Of a DNA stretch of 64,000 bases, positions 30,301 through 37,949 are shown piece after piece. How positions within the stretch are numbered: position 1 is the first letter of the stretch; the number at the start of each line of letters is the position of its first letter. A program made the translations under genes and the position numbers. Origin of the DNA: Chitinophagales bacterium (GTDB lineage: Bacteria; Bacteroidota; Bacteroidia; Chitinophagales; UBA2359); contig JAHDFD010000001.1 of assembly GCA_020628375.1 (NCBI GenBank), forward strand, positions 205,332 through 269,331, written 5' to 3'. Below the pieces are notes generated by a model, which worked only from the letters and a program-made list of their open reading frames with translations, did no database searches and had not been told where the DNA came from.

Positions 30301-33300
30301 CTGTCCATTCTCCTGAACCACTCACACCATTTAATTCAGCAGGCGTATAAGTTGCTAAATCAATAGTTGTTGCATCAGCACAAAGTGCAGGATTTGTAAT
30401 ATCTGCTAAATCAGGGATACATTGGTTTACGAAACCTTGAGTTACCTGTAGATCGTAACAAGGGTCATCGCTTGTTCCCACAACTAAATTGAATGTTGCT
30501 CCAAGTACCAAGTTATCCAGAACTGTTTGAACGTTTGCATCGTTTTGATCGTAGTTCAGCGCATACATACTATAAGTACCAGTTGGAACATCGGTATAAA
30601 TTCCATCGTTAGAAACCTGAACAACCAAGCCTGTTGCATTATCAACTAATACATAAACCTGAGTATTCATTTCATTGAATGAACCAGGTTGAGCAGCTGC
30701 GCTTAAAGTTGCATTTGAACCATCACAATTACAAACAGTATCTACTAAAGGAATTTCTTCTTCTAAAGTAAAGAATGCCGGATCATAATCATCTGAATCT
30801 GCTGGGTTATCTGAACCACCTGTGCTATCATCATTGATATCATTATCTGAACCAATTTCAGGATCAGTATTGGAATTATCACCTGGAGTTGAATCTTCAT
30901 CAACTGCTACATCTCCATTTTCATCGCGTGCATCTGTAATTTCCGCATTGTTAATGATCTGTCCTGCACCTACTGCAGAAGCGTCTATTACCAAGTCGAT
31001 CTCTACCTGAGCAGAACCACCTGCCGGAATCGAAGCAATTTGTGTTGTTGTTACCACATCACCAGCCATTCCTGACCAAGTATAAGCTGTAGTATTAGCC
31101 GGATCAAAGTTCAATCCTGCCGGAACATAATCGGTAACATCGATTAAAGTAGCCTCAACATTACCCTGATTATATACGGTAATAACGAAGGTAATTTCCT
31201 GTCCTACCGTATAAGGACCAGCCGTTAATAAATCTTTCGTTAGTGCAAGATCAAATACTTCAACCGTACAATCAGCAACGACTACTGTTACCGTTGCTAC
31301 ATCATCTACACAAGGTGAAGTTCCGGCTGCGGTATAAGTAAAGGTATAAGTACCTTCAGCAATACCATCGAAATCAACCATCATCGGGTTAGAAATATCT
31401 ACCCCTGACGCACTTGTTTCAGCCCATGCACCTCCTGCATCTTCAACTCCACCTAAAACAGCAGCTAAATCAGCAATAGAACCATCGGCTGTTGCATTAC
31501 ATACATTTAGTAAGCCATCGTTACCTGCATTTGGAGGTGTGATGACTGTTACTGTAACATCATCTGTACCTTCACATCCATTTCCATCAACCACATCTAA
31601 AGTATAAGTTGTTGTAACTGCCGGAGAAACGGTTATATCTTGTGTCGTTTCTGATGTACTCCATGCATAAACTGCCAAACCATCAGGTCCCATTAGCGTT
31701 ACCGATTCACCTAAACAAATCGTTTGATCCATTAGTGTAAATGTTGGTAAGTCATTCACAGTTATTGTTGCAGTACCTGAAACTGTTCCTGTACATCCAT
31801 TGGCATCTGTAACTGAAACCATAGTATAAGTAGTATCGTCTGCCGGAGCTACTGCTATAGCATCGCCACTATTATAATTAGTTACTGTGATATCAGTTGT
31901 TCCATCATTGTAAACAATTGTATATGGACCAACTCCACTTCCTGCAATTGTTACGGTTAAATCTGAAGCTGTATCATCTGCACAAACAGATGCATCACCA
32001 GCAAGTGTAGCTGCAATGTCATTAGGACAAGTATTACAATCATTTACAGTAACTGTTACAGTTGCCACTGCATCTACACAAGGGCTTGTTGCTGTTACTG
32101 TATATTCAAAAGTATAAGCACCTACTGCTACACCATCAAAGTCAACCATTGTCGGATCAGTAAGGTCAACACCTGAAGTAGTTGTTTCAGCCCATGAACC
32201 ACCTGCATCCGGTGCTCCCATTAATGCTGCTGATAAATCGGCGATCGTATTTCCATCTGCACTATTTGAACAAGCAGTAGCTGTTCCGTTCATCCCTGCA
32301 TTTGGAGGTGTGATAACTGTTATTGTTGCTGTTCCATTTACTGTACCCGTACACAAACCTGTTCCACTTTCATCAACTACCGATAACAATGAATAGCTTG
32401 TAGTTGTAGTTGGTGAAACGGTAACTACATCACCACTATTTACACCGAACAATGGGATATTTGCTGCTCCGTCTGTGTAAGTAATTGAGTATGGTCCTGT
32501 TCCGCCTCCTGTAATTGTAATTGTTAGATTTGATGTCGTTGCATCTGCGCAAACCGAATTATCACCTGTTATTGTGGCAACTATATCATCTGGGCAACAT
32601 TGGCAATCTTCTGCTGGGAACATTATCATTTCAAAAGTGTAGCAGTAAACATTTCCGTTTACATCATCTAAGTTTCCTGCAATAGCTTCGTTAATATCTA
32701 AAAGTACATCACCCTCAAACCCTGCAACTTCAGAATCTAAAACGTTGAAAGCATAAACTGTGTATGCTGCATTATCTGCTAAACCAGTAAAACTTGCTGG
32801 TTGTTGCGCTGCTGGCGTTTGTGGGGTTGCCACAATAGCACCACTTGCATCTACTAATACATAAACCAAAGTATAACCATCTTGATTCTGGTTACTTGCA
32901 ACAGTATTAATAGTGTAAGATTGTGGAGCGGCACTACAATCACAAACATTATTTTGAATTACTAATACTTCTGTATCGTCAGTATCTGTAACTTGCGTAT
33001 TGGGATCATTCACATCATTAGCTGTTACAGTTGCTTCATTAACAAAACCCATTGTTACACCTCCTGTTGTTGAACAATTATAAGTAAATGATTCGCCTAC
33101 ATTAAATACCGCATCTAAATTACCTACTGCTGATATTGCTGTCGCTGTCATTGTAGCATCCATTGCACAAGAAACAGTTATTGCATCGGTAATTACAACA
33201 TTTGTTAAATCTGCACTTCCATTGTTGGTTACTGTAATTGTAAATGTAGCATCTGCTCCTGACATTACATTTTGTGTATCGTCAGCGTTATCAGCATCAT

Positions 33301-36300
33301 CTTTTACAATCATTATTGAAGGTGTACCTAATGGACATTCACCTGGATTTGTTGTTACCGTACTTACAGCACTTGCTGTTGTCATATCTAAATCACATAA
33401 ACAACGTGTATCTATTGTAATAGCATTGGCATCGTCATATATAGGTAGCGTTGTTACCCAATTTAATCCGCCATCAGTTGAGTATTGTAATGTCGAGCCA
33501 ACTGGGCAAGTCGTTGTTGGTGCTGTTGTTGTTCCTGCTACATCTTGACCTGTGTTACCACCTACGGTATTACACGCGCTGTTAGTAAATGTTACGTTCA
33601 AATCACCTACTGCAATACCTGTTAAATCTGGACAAACCGCACAGGCACAATCTTCATTATAAGTAGTACAAACATACTCATAACATAAACCAGCAAAAGC
33701 TCCCGTTCCTGCTTGTGCGTCGGCTACGGCAGCCTCACTAATCATTGCAGCGTTAAACGCTACTAAATCATCTGCATCAACATCGAAAGCACAAACTTCA
33801 AAAGCAGTATTATCTGCTAAACCTGTGAAACTTGCCGGACTTCCTGCTGCTGGAGTTGCTGTTTCTAATGGATCTCCATTTCCAGTTAATGTATAAATTA
33901 ATGCCTTATCTGAAGGAGAAGCATTAGCTACTGTATTTATTGTAAATGGCGTTGGATCATTCCCACAATTACAATCGTTTGCAACTTGTGCTGGACAAGG
34001 TGTACAATTTCCGCCTATTACACTTGGCATTGCACCATCGTTTGCTCCACCACCTGTTATTGTAAACTCTGCAGTATAAGGCGTTGAAGCGGTAATATAA
34101 GCCGTAAATGTATATGTTCCATTTCCATTATCTGTTGCTGTTCCTGAAGCTGGTGTAGTTCCATCAGCTGTAACTAATCCGCCTGCTGTTGTTAATGTTA
34201 TTGTTTGTCCTGCTGTTGCAGTAATAGTAATTGTTTCCAATAAAATATCATTTTGAAAATCTCCGTCTAAATCAATTCCGTCAATACAATTACAAGGATC
34301 GGTAATTGCAATTTCTACAGGTAAAATACAAACATCTGGTACTGTTGTAACCATACTTGTTGCACTTGCTATTGTTGCATCAACATCGCATAAACAACGT
34401 GTTGTTACAGTTATAGCTGTTGTTTGGTCATAAACTGGTAAAGTTGTTGACCAAACTGTTCCTCCATCAATAGAATATTCTAAAGTTGAACCTGTTGGAC
34501 AAGCTGTTGCTGGTGCTGAAATAACACCTCCTGAAAGTGTTACATTATCAGCTTCACAAGTACTCTCTGAAGTGACAACTACCGCAGGCGCTGTTGCCAC
34601 TGCTATTGCCGGATCACAACAAACACAACTTTCAGTAAATGCTACTGCTGGTGCAACTTCGTAACAATAAGGTGTTATTCCATCTGAAGACATTACCAAA
34701 GCATTATTAGCAGAAATTGCTGTTGTAATATCTGTCGTTGCATCTGTAATAAAACCTGTAACCTCTGTATCAATCACATTAAAGGCATAAACATTGTACA
34801 TTGCTCCATCATCTGGTAAAGCAGTAAATGTTCCTGTTTGGTTAATTGCATTAAGCGTTCCATCGGCATTAACCAATGCGTAAACCATTTGATAGCCATC
34901 GGCGTTTCCTGTAGCTTGAACGTTAATAGTATAAGGCGTTGCACTTGTACAATCGCAAACTTCTTGCTCTAAACAATTCAATTCAAAAACATTAAATGTT
35001 GTGGCACAAGTTACATCATCTGCATCTTCAATAGTTAGCATAATTGCAAGTTGCTCTCCGCTTGTTCCTCCAACATAAGTTTGATTAGCAATTGATGTAA
35101 CTGCAGGGTATGAAATGGTTGTTCCGTTTGCTGTTACATTAAAATCGGCTGTTGTGGCAATACCACCAGTAATTGAAATTATGTCAATATTATATGTTCC
35201 ATCGGCATTACAAGAACTTGTTGCATCTACTACAATTGGGTCGCAAGTTGGTCCAACTGGACACGTACCTGGCACTGTTGTTACTTCACTTGTTGCACTT
35301 GCTGTTGTGCCGTCTATATCACATAAACAACGAGTAGTTACTGTTACTGCTGTTGTTTGGTTATAAGTTGGTAAAGTTGTTGACCAAGCAGTTCCTCCAT
35401 CTATTGAGTATTCTAAAGTTGAACCTGTTGGGCAAGCGGTTGTAGGAGCTGCTATTACTCCACCAGAAAGTGTTGTATTATCTGCTTCACAGGTACTTTC
35501 TGTTACACCAACTACTAAATCGCCCGCTAAAATTGTTGTTAAATCTGGGCAAGAAGGGCATGCTGCTGGTAAAACTGGTGTAATAGCACCATTATTTGTC
35601 AATGCTTGTCCATCAGTATCGCTACCCCAATTTTCATCACAAGCAGACACTGCTCCTAATGGTAAGACGTTGGTATCCAAAGCAAAGCCATTATAAACAA
35701 CACTTTGATATGTATTAGCATTCGGATCATATAAAATTGCTTGATCTCCACCATTATTTAATGGAACTCCCCCACTAAAATAGTTTGTAGGTATAGGACC
35801 AGAAGAAGCTGGCCATTCATCAACAACTATTGCACAATCTCCTGCTGCCAATATTGTGCCTGCTGGGAATGTAAAAACAGCAGCATTATCATAAATTTGA
35901 AATCCTGAAATATCAATATCGGCACTCGAGTTATTACAAATTTTCACATAATCATCTCCTGCATCTGCAATACCATCACAGTTTACATCTACATTACTCG
36001 AAGCAGAATTGGGGTCTGGTAAAATTTCTACAATTGCAACTCCTGGGTTTGTTGCTTCGTTTGAACATTCTACATTACTAAATTCTCTTGCTCCGTTATT
36101 TATCCATTCTTGAATGCAAGCAAAATCTGCTGGATTTGTTGCATCTAGCCCTGTAGAACCTTGAGGCATAGCTCCACCGCAACCTGAGGTCCCTTCTATT
36201 TTATCTAAAAAATAGTCGAATCCACTTGTTCCATCAGGTGCACAACTCATTGTTAGAATGTTGGCATACGTTAGTGGTCGTAATGCACCCGTATGACACC

Positions 36301-36430
36301 CGGTGAAATTACAACTTGTATTCATAATTATTTCCACATCTGCAAAATCGGCACATTGTGAAAAGGCGTTACTATTTATCAAAAATATTGATAAACAGAC
36401 ACAGATTATATATTTTAAATTTCTTATCAT
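24347..36430 (-). CDS. Giant T9SS-exported modular surface protein with haem-c-like N terminus
   Basis: About 4,027 residues from 'MIRNLKYIICVCLSIFLI' (signal peptide); an upstream Met adds 16 residues. The N terminus has C-x4-C-H at ~40-46 ('CNFTGCHTG') and 'AMPQG' ~88, resembling planctomycete-type cytochrome c domains. A lamin-tail-like module follows ('VAIVEILPDPNS', 'DDYVKICNNSS'). The bulk is repeats: three ~100-residue units with 'LEYSIDGG...TRCLCD', five 'CxC...VYA[FL]N' units, many 'C.GTVSGTATITV' Ig-like units, and DUF11-type domains ('TFTITVTNNGSADL', 'ITFVITVYNQGNVE'). Near the end is 'FWTTATENENDFFTLERSF', then a T9SS type A sorting domain ('VRPVPTSATLYIDY...GTYFITLQDG'). Likely a cell-surface or secreted adhesin; redox role of the haem site is inference. 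Confidence 0.88.
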   Translation of the reverse strand: MIRNLKYIICVCLSIFLINSNAFSQCADFADVEIIMNTSCNFTGCHTGALRPLTYANILTMSCAPDGTSGFDYFLDKIEGTSGCGGAMPQGSTGLDATNPADFACIQEWINNGAREFSNVECSNEATNPGVAIVEILPDPNSASSNVDVNCDGIADAGDDYVKICNNSSADIDISGFQIYDNAAVFTFPAGTILAAGDCAIVVDEWPASSGPIPTNYFSGGVPLNNGGDQAILYDPNANTYQSVVYNGFALDTNVLPLGAVSACDENWGSDTDGQALTNNGAITPVLPAACPSCPDLTTILAGDLVVGVTESTCEADNTTLSGGVIAAPTTACPTGSTLEYSIDGGTAWSTTLPTYNQTTAVTVTTRCLCDIDGTTASATSEVTTVPGTCPVGPTCDPIVVDATSSCNADGTYNIDIISITGGIATTADFNVTANGTTISYPAVTSIANQTYVGGTSGEQLAIMLTIEDADDVTCATTFNVFELNCLEQEVCDCTSATPYTINVQATGNADGYQMVYALVNADGTLNAINQTGTFTALPDDGAMYNVYAFNVIDTEVTGFITDATTDITTAISANNALVMSSDGITPYCYEVAPAVAFTESCVCCDPAIAVATAPAVVVTSESTCEADNVTLSGGVISAPATACPTGSTLEYSIDGGTVWSTTLPVYDQTTAITVTTRCLCDVDATIASATSMVTTVPDVCILPVEIAITDPCNCIDGIDLDGDFQNDILLETITITATAGQTITLTTAGGLVTADGTTPASGTATDNGNGTYTFTAYITASTPYTAEFTITGGGANDGAMPSVIGGNCTPCPAQVANDCNCGNDPTPFTINTVANASPSDKALIYTLTGNGDPLETATPAAGSPASFTGLADNTAFEVCAFDVDADDLVAFNAAMISEAAVADAQAGTGAFAGLCYEYVCTTYNEDCACAVCPDLTGIAVGDLNVTFTNSACNTVGGNTGQDVAGTTTAPTTTCPVGSTLQYSTDGGLNWVTTLPIYDDANAITIDTRCLCDLDMTTASAVSTVTTNPGECPLGTPSIMIVKDDADNADDTQNVMSGADATFTITVTNNGSADLTNVVITDAITVSCAMDATMTATAISAVGNLDAVFNVGESFTYNCSTTGGVTMGFVNEATVTANDVNDPNTQVTDTDDTEVLVIQNNVCDCSAAPQSYTINTVASNQNQDGYTLVYVLVDASGAIVATPQTPAAQQPASFTGLADNAAYTVYAFNVLDSEVAGFEGDVLLDINEAIAGNLDDVNGNVYCYTFEMIMFPAEDCQCCPDDIVATITGDNSVCADATTSNLTITITGGGTGPYSITYTDGAANIPLFGVNSGDVVTVSPTTTTSYSLLSVVDESGTGLCTGTVNGTATITVITPPNAGMNGTATACSNSADGNTIADLSAALMGAPDAGGSWAETTTSGVDLTDPTMVDFDGVAVGAYTFEYTVTATSPCVDAVATVTVTVNDCNTCPNDIAATLAGDASVCADDTASDLTVTIAGSGVGPYTIVYNDGTTDITVTNYNSGDAIAVAPADDTTYTMVSVTDANGCTGTVSGTATITVNDLPTFTLMDQTICLGESVTLMGPDGLAVYAWSTSETTQDITVSPAVTTTYTLDVVDGNGCEGTDDVTVTVITPPNAGNDGLLNVCNATADGSIADLAAVLGGVEDAGGAWAETSASGVDISNPMMVDFDGIAEGTYTFTYTAAGTSPCVDDVATVTVVVADCTVEVFDLALTKDLLTAGPYTVGQEITFVITVYNQGNVEATLIDVTDYVPAGLNFDPANTTAYTWSGMAGDVVTTTQIASIPAGGSAQVEIDLVIDASAVGAGQIINNAEITDARDENGDVAVDEDSTPGDNSNTDPEIGSDNDINDDSTGGSDNPADSDDYDPAFFTLEEEIPLVDTVCNCDGSNATLSAAAQPGSFNEMNTQVYVLVDNATGLVVQVSNDGIYTDVPTGTYSMYALNYDQNDANVQTVLDNLVLGATFNLVVGTSDDPCYDLQVTQGFVNQCIPDLADITNPALCADATTIDLATYTPAELNGVSGSGEWTDIMGEPLITTNVTVGDGATFTYTFTSDEGCVEDITIVFTVNPLPQITASATDATCTQGGSITITIDTGVSYTYSVGGGAPVAITASPVEDLNAGTYTITATDDNTGCSDSDTVTIGTSDDIPTIDVIVSNETCDGPGSISINNPQAGITYTINGVTTNLADLAAGTYEVVAANPVTGCEAMQNITIGSDVVTVAVSAQATDATCTEGGTITIDNPQTGVTYTINGVAGTSLSNVPAGTYTITATDDATNCSGTNTVTVGANAEIPTIDYSVLQPTCDDLAGGEITVTPETDVTYTITGGSFTGLMAGNYVITATNDVTGCANTTLVAIIEPSDCGEQVISVLDVCPCNGDEATIIAVAEDGTFASTDDAGNTYSQTYILVQGGTIIAIATDGTFPNLADGSYEVYALNYQDSDAPAFAEGDAIDGLVNGTVTGCYDLSAPAMGSVNGVACGCGVDCSTFVDPSVDNITVCEGGDTEIFPTDNNGGGTSGTPFTVTWDFEGELVGGVSDNVDVMGSDATLGAGLNAAGFPAGNGGGDALSSSDWEDNEATDYFEFCVSSSQSLVINTLSFFDDASGSGPDTYEVYTSADGYTNAVASGSTNLSFVSTANEAINLNFGVAAGATACFRIYGVGASSSGGTWRVDDVIVSGEVGATASPVTFEYYDAATGGNLLGTGNSFDPSPAAGITSTIYVVATDGFCTSAAIPVTVTVDAQPFAGADSFASVCSNSAEGNTVIDIATLLDATADDNGTWLDFVDMPLSTTEINLDGTFTGAYNYQYIVPANGACEGDTAVFTITVQDCNFCAGFEAPDAIDPIAACSSDEIIISPTGGGINGNGNTAFISEIHYDDAGSDEGEAIEISGPVGSLDCYALYLYNGSNGAEYNEVFLGGNTIADQSNGYGAISFPISGIQNGPDGIALVDTCSSTIIEFISYGGVLQAVDGPAAGLQTTDILVAQDGEPEGSSLELTNDGWISNDTNSFGIINAGLQITGDVPVSGYTFTDPSGNVTENVSELTVTEAGTYTIIATGSGCVSEPITVDVSINEGPVFTLSAPCDASGTINGPEGDYTYEWVDAEGNLVANTADYMPGVAGIFTLTVTDNGNGCSASQMVEVTDTPDISIESQVACVGETITLTAPDGYSYEWSNGETTSSITVTNDDVANGFGSFTVTLTNAADCEYTATAFAVFNSVPSVDAGEDIFACGGDAITLTASSDDPNATFEWSTGETTASISVTPNGTATYTVTVFGITTISGTDYICSASDDVTVSVGDAPTAGADVAATVCNNAEEGNSIANLTELLEGADTGGIFTDADGNAAASLFDANGFATGTYTFTYTVGGTDACPEDAAEITITVEDCLVTGAPAILIVKDDADNQNDFQTIYSGGTATFTITVTNIGTEPLSNIVVSDPLSPNCDAVYQFDPLMPGDLFSYECTIDNVTEDFINVATVTATGTDSGEEVTDDDDTYVNVVLEPCPEIMIAGAGIGELTACAGEMLDLEVIVDNADEDDIIWSTGEMGVTMISIEAMENTSCDIMTMEVSATIPAGAEYCTEATSVTFEINVLPDPNNGVELFTAEDGCSVGITACEGSTITHVVNGQIFTGDSYTADAGESGEVIFYVENACGISEGIIGSVDCADDVCDTPISAEIITECSEDGSTYSLAILISGGSGTYNVSGTLNEEGVSAGLTVIGSFPDQTPYNFVIADPAGVCPSLALSGQPGECSKSCDDIVLEIENPCNSGGTAYNVIGSIIGGEAPYTITVNGETQTVEEGFSFGPYDNLTNYTVLIVDANDCEVTYGGPIVDCTVTAIELITFEGEVERERNNVFWTTATENENDFFTLERSFNGIDFEVITYVNGAGNSSTPSAYNFMDIEAQTGENFYRLKATDFEGNTEVVSEVIKLVRVSEETIISVRPVPTSATLYIDYQATVSNTVFVTVYDVTGKVVEYIETDVEGGENTLILDVQDYTIGTYFITLQDGNSVVNTKFIKH

Positions 36431-36481
36431 TTTTAAACTAAGATTTTGGTTAATAAATTTTTCCTTTAATCTTAGCAATGA

Positions 36482-37852
36482 TTAAGGAGCAGTTGTCGTT
36501 GTGCCATTAGGTACGAATACAGGCGTGTTTGGCGTTGTGCCAATTGGGGCATTACCATTAAACACCTCAGAAGTACAACTTATATCTGAGGGATCCACTA
36601 ATTGAACCAATAATGCTGAACCATCCGCTGGTAGTTGAGTTCCCGCTGTATATGCAATCCAATTTGTGCCGCCATCTATTGAGTATTCTACATTTCCATC
36701 TACTGCATCATCTGTAGTTCCAGATGCAATAATATTGGTTACATCTATTGTAAATTGACCACAAACTTCTGTGAATGCTACATCTGCGGTGTAACCACAA
36801 GGTGCATCATTACACACCTCTACATAACTTAGTGTATTTGTAAATGCAGTATTAGTGGCAGCTGTTCCATCTGGATCATTACAATCACTTGTTGATTGCC
36901 CATTTCCTGTAGTTCCATTTGTTGGCAAGTCATCTCCACCACAAGTAGTGGCTACATCTTCTAAACAAACAGTATAAACAAATCCGCTAACAATATCAGT
37001 TGCCATAAGTCCAGCATCAGTGGTAGCATCTACAGTATAGTTATTATTGGAACCACTTGTACCATTTTCAGGAAAACAATAAGTTCCAGTATTTGGTGCA
37101 GCTGATGTTGTGATAGATCCTGGGTCTGCTGCAAAAACAACACCCGTTCCTGTAGTTGTATAAATATCTGCTTCAATGTTAATTGAGTTAGTGCCACTAC
37201 AACCATTTGTACCTCCATTACTTCCACCTGGTGCACCATTCCAAAATCCATTATATGTTGCTGATCCATAAGGAACTCCTGCACCATCAAGAAAAACAAC
37301 AGATGCTGATTCAAATATTTGTCCAGCTGTATTAATACTGGTAACTCTTGCTACTGCATCCTGTGCTTGTAAGGGATTACCAAAAGTAACTTCGTAGGTA
37401 TAACAATATACATCGCCGGTAGTTGAAACAAACTCACCACTAGTAAAATCAGTAATGGTTTTAATTCCTACACCATCAATAAAGAAACTTCTACCTGCTC
37501 CTCCAGTTCCTGGACTACCGACGCCACCACCGTAAACATCATAAACTGGTTCAACAGTTAATGTAATTGATAAATCATCTGATCCATCTGTACCCAATGT
37601 ACAATCTCCCGATGCGGAATCGAAAATATCGAAACTGTATGAAGCTGTTGGAGTATTTCCATCTGCGATTTGAGTACCAGATTCTGTTAAATTAACATCG
37701 GTATATGACGCATCAGAAAAAAATCCTTCTCCATCATTTGTTATTCCGTCATTTTGAAAGTCAACTCTACAAGTATTTGTACACTGAGCATTTACATTTT
37801 GCAAACCAAATGCTAAAAGAAAAGAACATATTAAAATATTTATATTTTTCAT
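36482..37852 (-). CDS. Secreted Cys-rich protein upstream of the giant gene
   Basis: 456 residues with a signal peptide ('MKNINILICSFLLAFGLQNVNAQ'; cleavage near residue 22). The body is Gly/Thr/Ser/Asp-rich beta-type sequence with paired cysteines. The C-terminal ~100 residues ('VEYSIDGGTNWIAYTAGTQL') resemble the 'EYSIDGG' units of the giant protein downstream. It ends abruptly ('NGTTTTAP') with no T9SS sorting domain, so it may be the 5' remnant of a longer gene, or may be secreted by another route. It is separated from the giant ORF by 51 bp on the same strand (or 3 bp if the longer start is used), so the two are probably one transcript. Confidence 0.8.
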   Translation of the reverse strand: MKNINILICSFLLAFGLQNVNAQCTNTCRVDFQNDGITNDGEGFFSDASYTDVNLTESGTQIADGNTPTASYSFDIFDSASGDCTLGTDGSDDLSITLTVEPVYDVYGGGVGSPGTGGAGRSFFIDGVGIKTITDFTSGEFVSTTGDVYCYTYEVTFGNPLQAQDAVARVTSINTAGQIFESASVVFLDGAGVPYGSATYNGFWNGAPGGSNGGTNGCSGTNSINIEADIYTTTGTGVVFAADPGSITTSAAPNTGTYCFPENGTSGSNNNYTVDATTDAGLMATDIVSGFVYTVCLEDVATTCGGDDLPTNGTTGNGQSTSDCNDPDGTAATNTAFTNTLSYVEVCNDAPCGYTADVAFTEVCGQFTIDVTNIIASGTTDDAVDGNVEYSIDGGTNWIAYTAGTQLPADGSALLVQLVDPSDISCTSEVFNGNAPIGTTPNTPVFVPNGTTTTAP

Positions 37853-37888
37853 TATATTTTTTTAAAAGGTTTTTAAAAGGGAAATAAC

Positions 37889-37934
37889 GAAATGTCGTAC
37901 TTCGGTGTGTTATACTTACTCAGTATGACATTTC
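37889..37934. repeat. REP-like palindrome
   Basis: GAAATGTCGTAC (37889-37900) and GTATGACATTTC (37923-37934) form an 11-of-12 inverted repeat. On the minus strand the unit contains 'GTCATACTGAG...CCGAAGTA', the same style as the element at 61280-61343. It may also end transcription of the 945-aa gene. Confidence 0.55.
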
Positions 37935-37949
37935 ATTAAATTGGTTTTA

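Noticed and set aside
24347-37852. Giant protein and its 456-aa neighbour as one frameshifted gene
   Set aside because: The downstream ORF has its own signal peptide at its start, so two genes are more likely, although a split of the 456-aa gene's lost 3' part cannot be excluded.
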